Assembly (NCBI GenBank): GCA_030638325.1
Contig: DAOWEV010000194.1
Location: forward strand, 1 to 20,555
DNA from: Bacteroidales bacterium
GTDB lineage: Bacteria > Bacteroidota > Bacteroidia > Bacteroidales > JAGOPY01
Length of the DNA stretch: 20,555 bases
Direction of reading: 5' to 3'
The position numbers and the translations under genes were made by a program. Positions 7,218 through 14,813 of this stretch are shown here, one piece after another. The stretch's first letter is position 1, and every line of letters begins with the position of its first letter. The notes beneath the pieces are model-generated. The model was not told where the DNA came from. It saw only the letters and a list, made by a program, of their open reading frames with translations, and ran no database searches.

Positions 7218-8606
7218 TTATTTATTCAAATGATAAATTATTCCAACTCTGGCACCAAAGCTGTAAGGTCTGGATGACTGATTCGAGAAATCATATTCCG
7301 ACTTCATATAATATTTGAAAGTTGGCTCAATCATCAGGCTGAAATTGTCGTTCAGGTTATAACCCAGGCCAATTCTCAGCAATAGCTGCCAGTTGGTATT
7401 CAGTCTTACCGGTACTTTCCGGTCTACATTGACAATCCTGACCTGTTCTTCCGGATAAGTGATCCCCTCCAGCTTTTTATCAAGGAGAAACGAGATATTA
7501 GGGCCGCCGGAGATGTAATATGAGAATTTATGCAGCCTTTTTCCATATCCGAATAAAATGGGTAATTCGAAATATGTATATCTGGCTTTGGCTTCTGTTA
7601 TCTTCAGGTGGTTTATTGAATCATAAACATCAAGTGTGTAAGTGTGGTAGGTCGGGATTATTCCCTGGTTTGTGGAATCAAAAGTTACCTCGTAAACGTG
7701 TTCATAAGAACCAAGATATTCATTATAATCAATATGATAATTACCCCAGTCATTTGTAATTTTAATACCCAGGCCGGTTTGTATAAAGTAATCGGAAAAC
7801 TTGTAATAGGCGTTCAGGTCTACACCATAAGATTTGTTTTGAGAGATGCCATCAGCATTATAGAAAATCATCTCAGGATTGAAGAAAAGGCCGAACGACC
7901 ATCCCGGTTTATGATCATTCAGGTAATCATTATAAGCTTCCTGAAGGCTTGAAGGCCTTTCTGCCAGCGATGCATTATTGAAATTTCCAGCAAGATGTAT
8001 GCCACTGCCAGTGTTTTGTTTGTCCATTTGAAACCCGGTAGCTAATTGTGAAATATCACTGGCCGGATCCGTCACAACCAACACTTTGTTTTCTTCGGTT
8101 ACGGATTGCAATACCGGGGCTTCAACCAATTCTTGTATATTAGCTGCAAGGCCCGGGGGATTGATAACAAGAGGTTTTCTGACTTTGATGTTTTGAGTTT
8201 GCTTATTACTTTCTTGTTCTGTTATTTTATCAGATGAATTGAAATAGGGATTGAGCTTTTCCTGATTTGCATTACTACTATTCTGTGATGCAGTGTTATA
8301 AGCATACTGTATGTTTACAGCATCATCAATATTCGCAGAAGCATAAAATACGGGCTCACTATCATGTGTCCGGGTAAAACTCAGGTATCTGTCTGATTGA
8401 ATATTGATGAGAATGGCAATTAAAGCCATCAGCAGGGCTATACCGGTTATTACAGGCATAATGATATGGTTACCGGAAAGCGGATTTCCGGGCTGGCCGC
8501 CGATTTTTTGTTTAATCTTCAGCCAAACCGATTCCGGGGGTTCCGGCATAAAGTTCTCAAACTTCTGTTTGAGTACCTTGTCAATATATTTATTTTCTCC
8601 ACTCAC
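7218..8606 (-). CDS. Dma-like trans-envelope anti-sigma factor with outer-membrane beta-barrel (module copy 2)
   Basis: 462 residues from a GTG start. The GTG shares four bases with the sigma gene stop (GTGA), which decides the start. The cytoplasmic tail (1-47) carries FENFMPEPPESVWLKI, alignable with the copy-1 tail around P-x-x-x-V-W-x-x-I. An inner-membrane helix spans about 48-69. A polar Asn/Gln/Ser-rich linker (70-234) leads to a beta-barrel (about 235-462) with strands aligning to copy 1 (for example VPVRLNTNW against VPARVNSNW). The linker shares length but little sequence with copy 1, as expected of a spacer crossing the periplasm. Its likely job is to hold the copy-2 sigma factor at the inner membrane and release it when the barrel senses a change at the outer membrane. 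The anti-sigma function is inferred; the topology is read from the sequence. Confidence 0.85.
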   Translation of the reverse strand: MSGENKYIDKVLKQKFENFMPEPPESVWLKIKQKIGGQPGNPLSGNHIIMPVITGIALLMALIAILINIQSDRYLSFTRTHDSEPVFYASANIDDAVNIQYAYNTASQNSSNANQEKLNPYFNSSDKITEQESNKQTQNIKVRKPLVINPPGLAANIQELVEAPVLQSVTEENKVLVVTDPASDISQLATGFQMDKQNTGSGIHLAGNFNNASLAERPSSLQEAYNDYLNDHKPGWSFGLFFNPEMIFYNADGISQNKSYGVDLNAYYKFSDYFIQTGLGIKITNDWGNYHIDYNEYLGSYEHVYEVTFDSTNQGIIPTYHTYTLDVYDSINHLKITEAKARYTYFELPILFGYGKRLHKFSYYISGGPNISFLLDKKLEGITYPEEQVRIVNVDRKVPVRLNTNWQLLLRIGLGYNLNDNFSLMIEPTFKYYMKSEYDFSNQSSRPYSFGARVGIIYHLNK

Positions 8607-9145
8607 TTTCGATTGGATTTAAGTTGAAGAATTTTGTTCTGCAATACGCCTCTTGCTCTGGATAATTGTGATTTGGATGTGCTTTCTTTGATATCCAGCA
8701 TGCTGGCTATCTCCTTATGGCTATAACCTTCAATAATACTTAAGTTGAAGACCATACGATATCCTTCCGGGAGTTCCTGGATCAGGCCTAACAGTTCATT
8801 GGTGGAAATGGTATCAATGATGTTTTCATCAACCGAAGCTGTAAATTCCAGGTTATCCAGGCTTAGGTCTGCCTGTTCTTTTGCCTTGAGCCTGTAATAA
8901 TTAATGGCAGTATTAATGAAGGTTCGATGGACCCAACCCCCAAAGGAACCTTCATGGCGATAATCCTTCAGGAACATAAACACTTTAATGAATCCATCCT
9001 GCAGAATGTCCTCTGCCTCCATATGATTCCTGGCATAGCGAAGACACACCCCATACATGATAGGAGCATAAAGCCTGTATATGGCTTCCTGGGCCTTCGG
9101 GTCTTTGTTAAGGCACCCCTGGATCAATTTCGGATCAGGATCCAT
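8603..9145 (-). CDS. ECF-family RNA polymerase sigma factor (module copy 2, ECF21-like)
   Basis: 180 residues from the ATG at 9145. Region 2 (about 20-90) contains EAEDILQDGFIKVF (43-56) and W71. Region 4 (about 118-172) has YRMVFNLSIIEGYSHKEIASML and a helix ending STSKSQLSRAR. The protein aligns with the copy-1 sigma factor throughout and is 12 residues shorter, mostly between regions 2 and 4. It overlaps the downstream barrel gene by four bases. Both a textbook housekeeping promoter and, further upstream, an ECF-like promoter precede it, so basal and signal-induced expression may be layered. The recognition helix differs from copy 1 (DIKESTSKSQLSRAR against YISESTSKTQLLKAR), so target promoters may overlap but need not be identical. 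Confidence 0.95.
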   Translation of the reverse strand: MDPDPKLIQGCLNKDPKAQEAIYRLYAPIMYGVCLRYARNHMEAEDILQDGFIKVFMFLKDYRHEGSFGGWVHRTFINTAINYYRLKAKEQADLSLDNLEFTASVDENIIDTISTNELLGLIQELPEGYRMVFNLSIIEGYSHKEIASMLDIKESTSKSQLSRARGVLQNKILQLKSNRK

Positions 9146-9224
9146 TAAATTAATTATCCTATAGTGCTTCCGGGATCAAATATTGATTCACACTAACACT
9201 ATGTTTATTATGTCTAATTCCCCA

Positions 9225-9256
9225 CAAACATAATAAATTATATCATGTAAAGCAAA
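9225..9256 (-). promoter_or_regulatory. Housekeeping Bacteroidota promoter of module copy 2
   Basis: Minus-strand TTTG (9256-9253), a 20-base spacer, then TATGTTTG (9232-9225). Both boxes match the Bacteroidota primary-sigma consensus (TTTG, 19-21 bases, TAnnTTTG) exactly, the best match in the window. Transcription would start near 9218 and leave a leader of about 70 bases before the sigma gene. Confidence 0.75.
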
Positions 9257-9356
9257 TGTTTTTGGTAAAATTCAATATTAATCTCCGTATTGTCAAAGAA
9301 CATTCTTCCAACCTTTCTGATAAATAAACAAGTTTTCATAAGATTGTAAGCATTGA

Positions 9357-9386
9357 TAAGACAACAAATTCACTCAAAAGGTTGCA
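9357..9386 (-). promoter_or_regulatory. Candidate ECF-type promoter further upstream of module copy 2
   Basis: Minus-strand TGCAACC (9386-9380), then TGTCTTA (9363-9357). The -35 box matches that of copy 1 at GCAACC and the -10 box shares GTCT. The gap is 17 bases after TGCAAC against 16 in copy 1. The start would be near 9350, about 200 bases ahead of the gene, so this assignment is weaker. Confidence 0.4.
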
Positions 9387-9424
9387 CAGCAAAAGCAAAA
9401 AAAAATAAAAATCGGTATGGAAAT

Positions 9425-12400
9425 TCAGGTTTTGGCCGGTGATTTCGCAGAAATATTCTTTCTAACTGATAGTAACTTGATCTTCCCAATGTATAAAATA
9501 TGATACATTGCGGGAACGATGATCAGTGTTAAAAAAGTTGAAAATGTCAACCCGAAGATAATTGTCCAGGATATAGGCCCCCAGAAGGCGGCGTTGTCGC
9601 CTCCGAAAAAAAGTTTTGGATCAAATGTTGATAAAAGTGACAGAAAGTCAATATTCATCCCCGAGGCAAGAGGGATCAGTCCCAGAATAGTTGTGATGGC
9701 AGTCAGAAGAACGGGTCTCAGACGTGTTTTCCCTCCTTCTATCACACATTCTACTGCTTCTTTTACCGGCAGTATAGCATCCTCTGCCAGACCCAGTTGC
9801 AGGCGTTTTCTCTTTTTCAACAGGTCCACATAATCGATCAGAACGATAGCGTTATTCACCACAATTCCTGCAAGGGCAACTATACCGATACCGGTCATGA
9901 TCACGATAAAATCCATTTTAAAAGTGGCAATACCGCCAAAGACCCCAATGGTGCTGAAAAGGACGCTGGCCATGATGATCAGCGGCTTAAATATAGAATT
10001 GAACTGGCTCACCAGGATGATCATGATCAGGGCCATGGCAATTATCATTGCCCGTATCAGAAAGGCCATGGATTCATCCTGTTCTTGTTGCTCTCCGGTA
10101 AAAGCGTAATCATAGCCGGGCGGCATACTGTAATTGGCCATCAAGATCTTTAACTGGTCATTAATATTAGTGGCGTTATATCCTTTTAAGACATTCGAGT
10201 AAATTGTGATCATTCTTTTCAAATCTTTTCTTTTAACAGCACCGTAAGTTGTGCTGTAACTTACATCGGCCACTGCAGAGATCGGCACTTGTGATATTTT
10301 CCCAGTAGCCTGACTGCGGAAAGTGACCTTCTGGTTCAGCAGTGAAGCCAGATTATACCGGTATTCTTCTTTCAATCTAAGCTGGATGGGATATTTATCT
10401 TCACCAACCTTAAAGTCGGAAATATCTTTACCGAAAAGTGCTGTCCTGATGGTACTTGCAATTTGGACCGTGGATAACCCGAACCTCCTGGCCCGATCTC
10501 TGTCGATATGGAAAATGATCTCCGGCTTTCCAATATCCAGGTCAATATTCAGTCCTTCAATACCATGAATGCCGGATTTGTCTATACAATTTTGAATATC
10601 ATCAGTAAGCATCAGAAGTTCATCAAAATCCTTACCGGCGATCTCAATGTTAACGGGTTTCCCTGCTGGGGGGCCTTCACTTTGTTTTTCAACAGAAAGC
10701 CGAACCCCGGGATATTTACCTATCAACTGGCCACTCAGCTTTTTCATGATATCATAAGTATTGACACCACCCCTTTCTTCGAAATCCAGAAAAGTGACTG
10801 TGATCCTTCCATTCTGAGGAGTTTCAGAAAAATCCAGAAACTCATTTTCTCCCTTGGCGCCATTCCCGACAGTAGTAAGCACTGACTTTACAATATGACG
10901 GTATGGTTCCAGAATGCCATAGACATCGTTTTCAACATTCATCATGAACTCATTGGTGTATTCTATATCCGTACCAATAGGCAGTTCAGTAAGAATATTG
11001 ATATATTTTGGATCAGTAGACGGAAAAAATTCAATATTGGGCTTTCTGATCCCCATAAATATGATGGTAAATGCCAGTAATAATATGGTTCCGGTTACCA
11101 TTAGATATGGGGTCAATCCGCGTAAAACGTATTGTAGCAACTTCAGGTATGTGTTTTCGAGCCAGATCAGGAAATTTTCCTGAAACCACCTGGATGCCGA
11201 ATTCAGAAAATAAAGATTTAACAGGCCAATAACGGTAAAAATCACCAGTAAGCTCCCAAAGATATTCCATCCCGCCAGAAATGCAAAAATCGCAAGTCCT
11301 GTCATGGTTATCACTATGATCCAGGTTTTTTTTCTGTTTGGAACCGGATTCTGGTCACCGGGTCTGATAAAAGTAGATGAAACTACAGGAATGATAACCA
11401 GGGCTACAAATAAGGATGAGGTCAACACAATGATAAGGGTAAGCGGCAAATATTTCATGAATTCCCCCATCATGCTTTTCCAGAACAACAATGGAAAAAA
11501 GGCGGCAAGAGTCGTAGCTGTGGAAGAAATGATGGGTTGTGCAATTTCTCCAACGGCCAGCCTGGCAGCTTCTAATCGCGAATAGCCCCGGTCTACGAAG
11601 CGGTAAATATTTTCTACTACTACAATGGCATTATCCACCAGCATTCCCAGTGCCAGAATGAGGGAAAACAGTACTACCATATTGATCCGGGATCCTATTA
11701 AGTCAAGGACTATAAATGAAATGAACATGGAAAGCGGAATGGCAAAGCCAACAAACAACGCATTGCGGGTACCCAGGAAAAAGAACAGCACGAGGATCAC
11801 AAAGATAATTCCCATGATGATGCTATTCTCCAGATTGCTTAATTGCTTTTTGATTATTTCCGACTGATCGTTGGTGAGGGTAATCCTTAAATCCATTGGG
11901 ATCTCATGATCAGCCCTTGCCTTGTCAAGTATGTCAAAGATCTGGTCTGTGGCAGACAGCAGGTTTTCTCCACCTTTTTTAATCACCTGTAACGACACTA
12001 CCGGCTGCAGGTTCAGCCGGGCAAAGTCTTTGGGGTCTGCAAAGCCATCAACCACTTCAGCTACATCTTTCAGGTAGACGATATTACCTTTCTCATGTTT
12101 GACAATAATATTCCCGATTTCCTTAATGTCTTCAAATTCCCCGATAACCCTGACCGAACGCCGTGTATCACCAAGCCTGATCTCACCTCCCGACATAGAG
12201 ATATTCTCAAAATTCACGGCATCTTCTATGTTATTAAAGTTCAGCAGAAGAGCCTCCATCTTATGCCGGTCAACATTGATAAAGATCTCCCGTTCATTCA
12301 GCCCTTTGATCTCAACTTTTGAGATTTCATAAATGCTTTCGATCTCATCCTCAAGATATTCGGCGAATGATTTAATCTCATTCAAACTGTAATCTCCTGA

Positions 12401-12874
12401 AAGATTGATGTTCAGTATGGGGAATTCCGAGAAATCAATGTCCAGCACCACCGGGTCCCTGTCAAGGTCATCCGGTAATTCGTTTTTTGCTTTATCTACA
12501 GCATCCTTTACGTCCTGTAAGGCATCGTCGATATTAACATTCGTATTAAATTCAATAAACACGGCAGACACATCCTGAGAAGATGTAGAACTGATCTTTT
12601 TGATCCCTTTAACCACCTCTATTTCCCTTTCCAGCGGCCGGGTGATAAGATTTTCAATGTCAACAGGGGGGTTGCCCGGGTAAATGGTTTGAACATAAAC
12701 CGTTGGTATCACAATGTCAGGGAACAATTCTTTTGGAAGATTTCTGTATGTATATATTCCAAAAGCGAACAATAAAAAGATCAATAAGAAAATTGAATTC
12801 TTATTGTTCAGGGCAAGGTTGGTTAGTTTGAACTGTCGAACAACCTTTTGTTTCATTCCCGGTTTTTGAACCAT
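9425..12874 (-). CDS. RND-family efflux permease (AcrB/HAE1 type), without adjacent partners
   Basis: 1149 residues with the full RND plan: TM1 at about 27-42, a periplasmic porter half (45-345), TM2-6 (about 350-500), an additional pair of hydrophobic segments near 515-560, TM7 near 590-612, a second porter half, and TM8-12 (about 910-1130). The proton-relay helix reads GMLVDNAIVVVEN at 410-422, so the first of the two AcrB TM4 aspartates is kept (D414) and the second is Asn, common in this subgroup. The matching C-terminal helix holds GIVVNNAIVLIDYVD. It should export hydrophobic or toxic compounds using the proton gradient. No membrane-fusion protein or TolC gene lies on either side (tRNA upstream, sigma module downstream), so partners must come from elsewhere if it forms a tripartite pump. 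The ATG at 12874 was kept; an in-frame ATG at codon 7 is equally plausible. Confidence 0.93.
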   Translation of the reverse strand: MVQKPGMKQKVVRQFKLTNLALNNKNSIFLLIFLLFAFGIYTYRNLPKELFPDIVIPTVYVQTIYPGNPPVDIENLITRPLEREIEVVKGIKKISSTSSQDVSAVFIEFNTNVNIDDALQDVKDAVDKAKNELPDDLDRDPVVLDIDFSEFPILNINLSGDYSLNEIKSFAEYLEDEIESIYEISKVEIKGLNEREIFINVDRHKMEALLLNFNNIEDAVNFENISMSGGEIRLGDTRRSVRVIGEFEDIKEIGNIIVKHEKGNIVYLKDVAEVVDGFADPKDFARLNLQPVVSLQVIKKGGENLLSATDQIFDILDKARADHEIPMDLRITLTNDQSEIIKKQLSNLENSIIMGIIFVILVLFFFLGTRNALFVGFAIPLSMFISFIVLDLIGSRINMVVLFSLILALGMLVDNAIVVVENIYRFVDRGYSRLEAARLAVGEIAQPIISSTATTLAAFFPLLFWKSMMGEFMKYLPLTLIIVLTSSLFVALVIIPVVSSTFIRPGDQNPVPNRKKTWIIVITMTGLAIFAFLAGWNIFGSLLVIFTVIGLLNLYFLNSASRWFQENFLIWLENTYLKLLQYVLRGLTPYLMVTGTILLLAFTIIFMGIRKPNIEFFPSTDPKYINILTELPIGTDIEYTNEFMMNVENDVYGILEPYRHIVKSVLTTVGNGAKGENEFLDFSETPQNGRITVTFLDFEERGGVNTYDIMKKLSGQLIGKYPGVRLSVEKQSEGPPAGKPVNIEIAGKDFDELLMLTDDIQNCIDKSGIHGIEGLNIDLDIGKPEIIFHIDRDRARRFGLSTVQIASTIRTALFGKDISDFKVGEDKYPIQLRLKEEYRYNLASLLNQKVTFRSQATGKISQVPISAVADVSYSTTYGAVKRKDLKRMITIYSNVLKGYNATNINDQLKILMANYSMPPGYDYAFTGEQQEQDESMAFLIRAMIIAMALIMIILVSQFNSIFKPLIIMASVLFSTIGVFGGIATFKMDFIVIMTGIGIVALAGIVVNNAIVLIDYVDLLKKRKRLQLGLAEDAILPVKEAVECVIEGGKTRLRPVLLTAITTILGLIPLASGMNIDFLSLLSTFDPKLFFGGDNAAFWGPISWTIIFGLTFSTFLTLIIVPAMYHILYIGKIKLLSVRKNISAKSPAKT

Positions 12875-12879
12875 AATAT

Positions 12880-12909
12880 AAAAAAATAAAACCTGAACAT
12901 GTGTTCAGG
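12880..12909 (-). terminator. Hairpin plus T-run between tRNA-Lys and the RND gene
   Basis: Arms CCTGAACA (12892-12899) and TGTTCAGG (12902-12909) are perfectly complementary. Read on the minus strand the hairpin is followed by a T-run broken by one A. It lies 52 bases after the tRNA and would end the tRNA transcript. The T-run reaches to within about 5 bases of the RND start codon, so the same dyad could also be an operator or attenuator for the RND gene. Confidence 0.65.
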
Positions 12910-12960
12910 ATAGTTGCTAATGAAACAAAATAGCTTTAAATATTACATAAATTATCTGTG

Positions 12961-13033
<73 letters not shown>

Positions 13034-13051
13034 TGGCTTTAAAAGCACCTG

Positions 13052-13059
13052 CAAATATA
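13052..13059 (-). promoter_or_regulatory. -7 box of the tRNA-Lys promoter
   Basis: Minus-strand TATATTTG fits TAnnTTTG exactly and lies 18 bases before the tRNA 5' end, which leaves a short leader for RNase P removal. No TTTG was found at the expected -33 distance. Confidence 0.5.
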
Positions 13060-13255
13060 GGAAATTTTTTGAGAAAGCGGGTTTTTCTGGTTGGATAGTT
13101 TAAGAGATATTGTTTTAAGGTGTGTCATAATATTTTCATGCTGAACGTGTCAGTTACTACTTGGCACACATCAAACATAAATACATATGTTTTATATTTT
13201 TAGCGTGTTGATTATCAGAGCTATATGAATTTTAGTTTTATTGGAAGTGCAAAAA

Positions 13256-13291
13256 AAGGGACTCCATCCTGCTCTGAGGATGGAGTCCCTT
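13256..13291. terminator. Perfect 15-bp hairpin in the tRNA-meaB spacer
   Basis: Arms 13256-13270 and 13277-13291 are perfectly complementary around the loop GCTCTG. An A-run lies left of the stem and TTATTT right of it, so the hairpin can act in both directions. No protein gene ends nearby on either strand. It may end an unannotated small RNA, or block transcription between the tRNA/RND side and meaB. The rest of the 13034-13389 spacer holds only the tRNA and meaB promoter elements and AT-rich sequence. Confidence 0.6.
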
Positions 13292-13363
13292 ATTTAGAAT
13301 GAATATGCTTTAAACGATCAATAGAGCCTTCAATAATCATTCCTCTGCTATAACCAATTTGGT

Positions 13364-13371
13364 TATCTTTG
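13364..13371 (+). promoter_or_regulatory. -7 box of the meaB promoter
   Basis: TATCTTTG matches TAnnTTTG exactly and ends 18 bases before the start codon, predicting a leader of about 12 bases. The -33 position is a poor match. Confidence 0.5.
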
Positions 13372-13389
13372 TAGCAAGAAGCTTACTCC

Positions 13390-14481
13390 ATGATGTCGGA
13401 AAAAGAGAATAAGGAAAGGTCAGCGCTAAAAGTGAAGGCAGGTATTGATCAGCCTTCACCGGTGAGTGATGATGTGGCCCGGAGGTTTAAGGAGGTCCGG
13501 AAAAAAATACTTTCACCTGAAGCATATATCGATGGGATACTTTCGGGCGACAGAATCATCCTGAGTAAAGCCATTACACTGGTAGAGAGCTCTTTAAAGC
13601 AACATCAGGAACTGGCTCAGAAAATCATTGCAAAATGTATTCCGCATACGGGAAACTCGATAAGGCTTGGGATCACCGGGGTACCGGGTGTTGGAAAAAG
13701 TACTTTTATAGAAGCCCTGGGAAAACATCTCACCAGCCAGAGACATAAAATTGCGGTGCTGGCCATTGATCCCAGCAGCCAGCGCTCCAAAGGAAGCATT
13801 CTTGGAGATAAAACCCGCATGGAGGAATTGGCAAATGATGCGAATGCCTTTATCAGGCCCTCTTCATCTTCCGGATCCCTGGGTGGAGTAGCAAGAAAAA
13901 CACGGGAGAGCATCATCTTGTGTGAAGCAGCCGGCTTTGACGTGATCTTCGTTGAAACGGTCGGTGTAGGACAGTCTGAGACAGCCGTTCATGCCATGGT
14001 CGATTTCTTTCTGTTGCTGATGCTTGCCGGAGCCGGGGATGAGCTTCAGGGCATCAAACGAGGCATCATGGAGATGGCCGATGCCATCGTGATCAATAAA
14101 GCCGACGGGGATAATGTGGATGCTGCACGACTGGCCAGAACACAGTATGAAAATGCAATTCATATGTTTCCAGCTCCCGAATCAGGGTGGACTGCCCAGG
14201 TGAGCTTATGCTCTTCCGTTGAGAAGTCGGGCATCGAAGAGGTGTGGAAGATGATCCTTAACTATAAAGAATTTACAACGGAAAATAATTATTTTATCGA
14301 GCACCGGAAAGAACAGGATCTGCAAGCTCTTGAGGAAACGATTGAAGATACGCTCCGTACCAGTTTTTATGCCAGCGAAACCCTCCGTAACAAAATAGAT
14401 GCTGCCCGCGAAAAGATCCTGAGCGGGCAGGAAAGCCCGTACCAGGCAGCGCAGAAGTTGCTGGAAGCCTTTTTTAAGTAA
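13390..14481 (+). CDS. meaB: Methylmalonyl-CoA mutase-associated GTPase MeaB
   Basis: 363 residues, a G3E-family P-loop GTPase (old name ArgK). Walker A is GVPGVGKS at 97-104. The switch-like segment DPSSQRSKGSILGDKTRM (127-144), ETVGVGQSE (189-197) with the metal-associated glutamate, and NKAD (236-239) for guanine recognition are all present. The N-terminal helical region and C-terminal dimerisation arm are of normal length. MeaB chaperones adenosylcobalamin-dependent methylmalonyl-CoA mutase: it gates cofactor delivery and prevents loading or retention of damaged cofactor. The mutase interconverts succinyl-CoA and methylmalonyl-CoA in propionate metabolism. The mutase subunits are not in the window and the gene appears monocistronic. 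Translation starts at ATG 13390 or the next in-frame ATG at 13393. No Shine-Dalgarno sequence is visible, normal for this phylum. Confidence 0.96.
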   Translation: MMSEKENKERSALKVKAGIDQPSPVSDDVARRFKEVRKKILSPEAYIDGILSGDRIILSKAITLVESSLKQHQELAQKIIAKCIPHTGNSIRLGITGVPGVGKSTFIEALGKHLTSQRHKIAVLAIDPSSQRSKGSILGDKTRMEELANDANAFIRPSSSSGSLGGVARKTRESIILCEAAGFDVIFVETVGVGQSETAVHAMVDFFLLLMLAGAGDELQGIKRGIMEMADAIVINKADGDNVDAARLARTQYENAIHMFPAPESGWTAQVSLCSSVEKSGIEEVWKMILNYKEFTTENNYFIEHRKEQDLQALEETIEDTLRTSFYASETLRNKIDAAREKILSGQESPYQAAQKLLEAFFK

Positions 14482-14564
14482 CGATATAGCGATTTAACGA
14501 TTTAACGATATTCGAAGTTGGGTGCAAAATCGTTACGTCGTTACGTCGTACAATCGATATATCG
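14480..14564. repeat. Imperfect palindrome of short direct repeats after meaB
   Basis: The left half repeats a TTTAACGA-like unit and the right half a CGTTACGT unit; the halves are roughly complementary (about three quarters of 33 positions) around a 15-base centre. It begins at the meaB stop codon. It looks like a degenerate dispersed intergenic repeat and might help end the meaB transcript. No T-run follows. Confidence 0.45.
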
Positions 14565-14602
14565 GTAAATCCAAATGATCCGGAAATAGAAAATCACCTA
14601 CC

Positions 14603-14673
14603 GGCACTCATTTGTCATGAGTGCCCGCCTGAGCGAAGCCAGAATACTCAACCCCAATATGATCGAAATGACA
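14603..14673. repeat. Degenerate dispersed repeat with GAGCGAAG core and terminal TGTCAT/ATGACA
   Basis: A perfect 9-bp hairpin GGCACTCAT/ATGAGTGCC (14603-14625) overlaps a segment that opens with TGTCAT (14613), contains CCTGAGCGAAGCC, and closes with GATCGAAATGACA (to 14673). The TGTCAT...GAGCGAAG...ATGACA layout resembles a palindromic intergenic repeat seen widely in Bacteroidota genomes (recognised from memory). No ORF or other signal is visible in the rest of the 14482-14813 spacer apart from the promoter near its end. Confidence 0.45.
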
Positions 14674-14771
14674 ATGAGCGACTGCCTGGTTGATATGGGA
14701 TAATAATCGTGGATCAGTAACCTCTGTCCACAATTTATTGCTGCTTCTTCAGTTCATATTTGATTTTTACT

Positions 14772-14779
14772 TATGTTTG
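14772..14779 (+). promoter_or_regulatory. -7 box of the glutamine synthetase promoter
   Basis: TATGTTTG matches TAnnTTTG exactly, 34 bases before the start codon. No convincing TTTG is at the -33 distance. A CCCCCC run follows the likely start site. Confidence 0.5.
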
Positions 14780-14813
14780 ACCCCCCGTTTTTTGAAGAAC
14801 AAACATCGAAACT

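Noticed and set aside
9519..12332. Many plus-strand frames opposite the RND gene
   Set aside because: The minus-strand frame encodes a full-length RND permease; the opposite frames have no recognisable features.
13390..14481. Arginine/ornithine transport kinase (ArgK) as function of the GTPase
   Set aside because: That is an outdated name for this family; the motifs are those of MeaB.
14480..14564. CRISPR-like short repeats
   Set aside because: The units are 7-8 bases with no regular spacers and form a palindrome; this is not an array.
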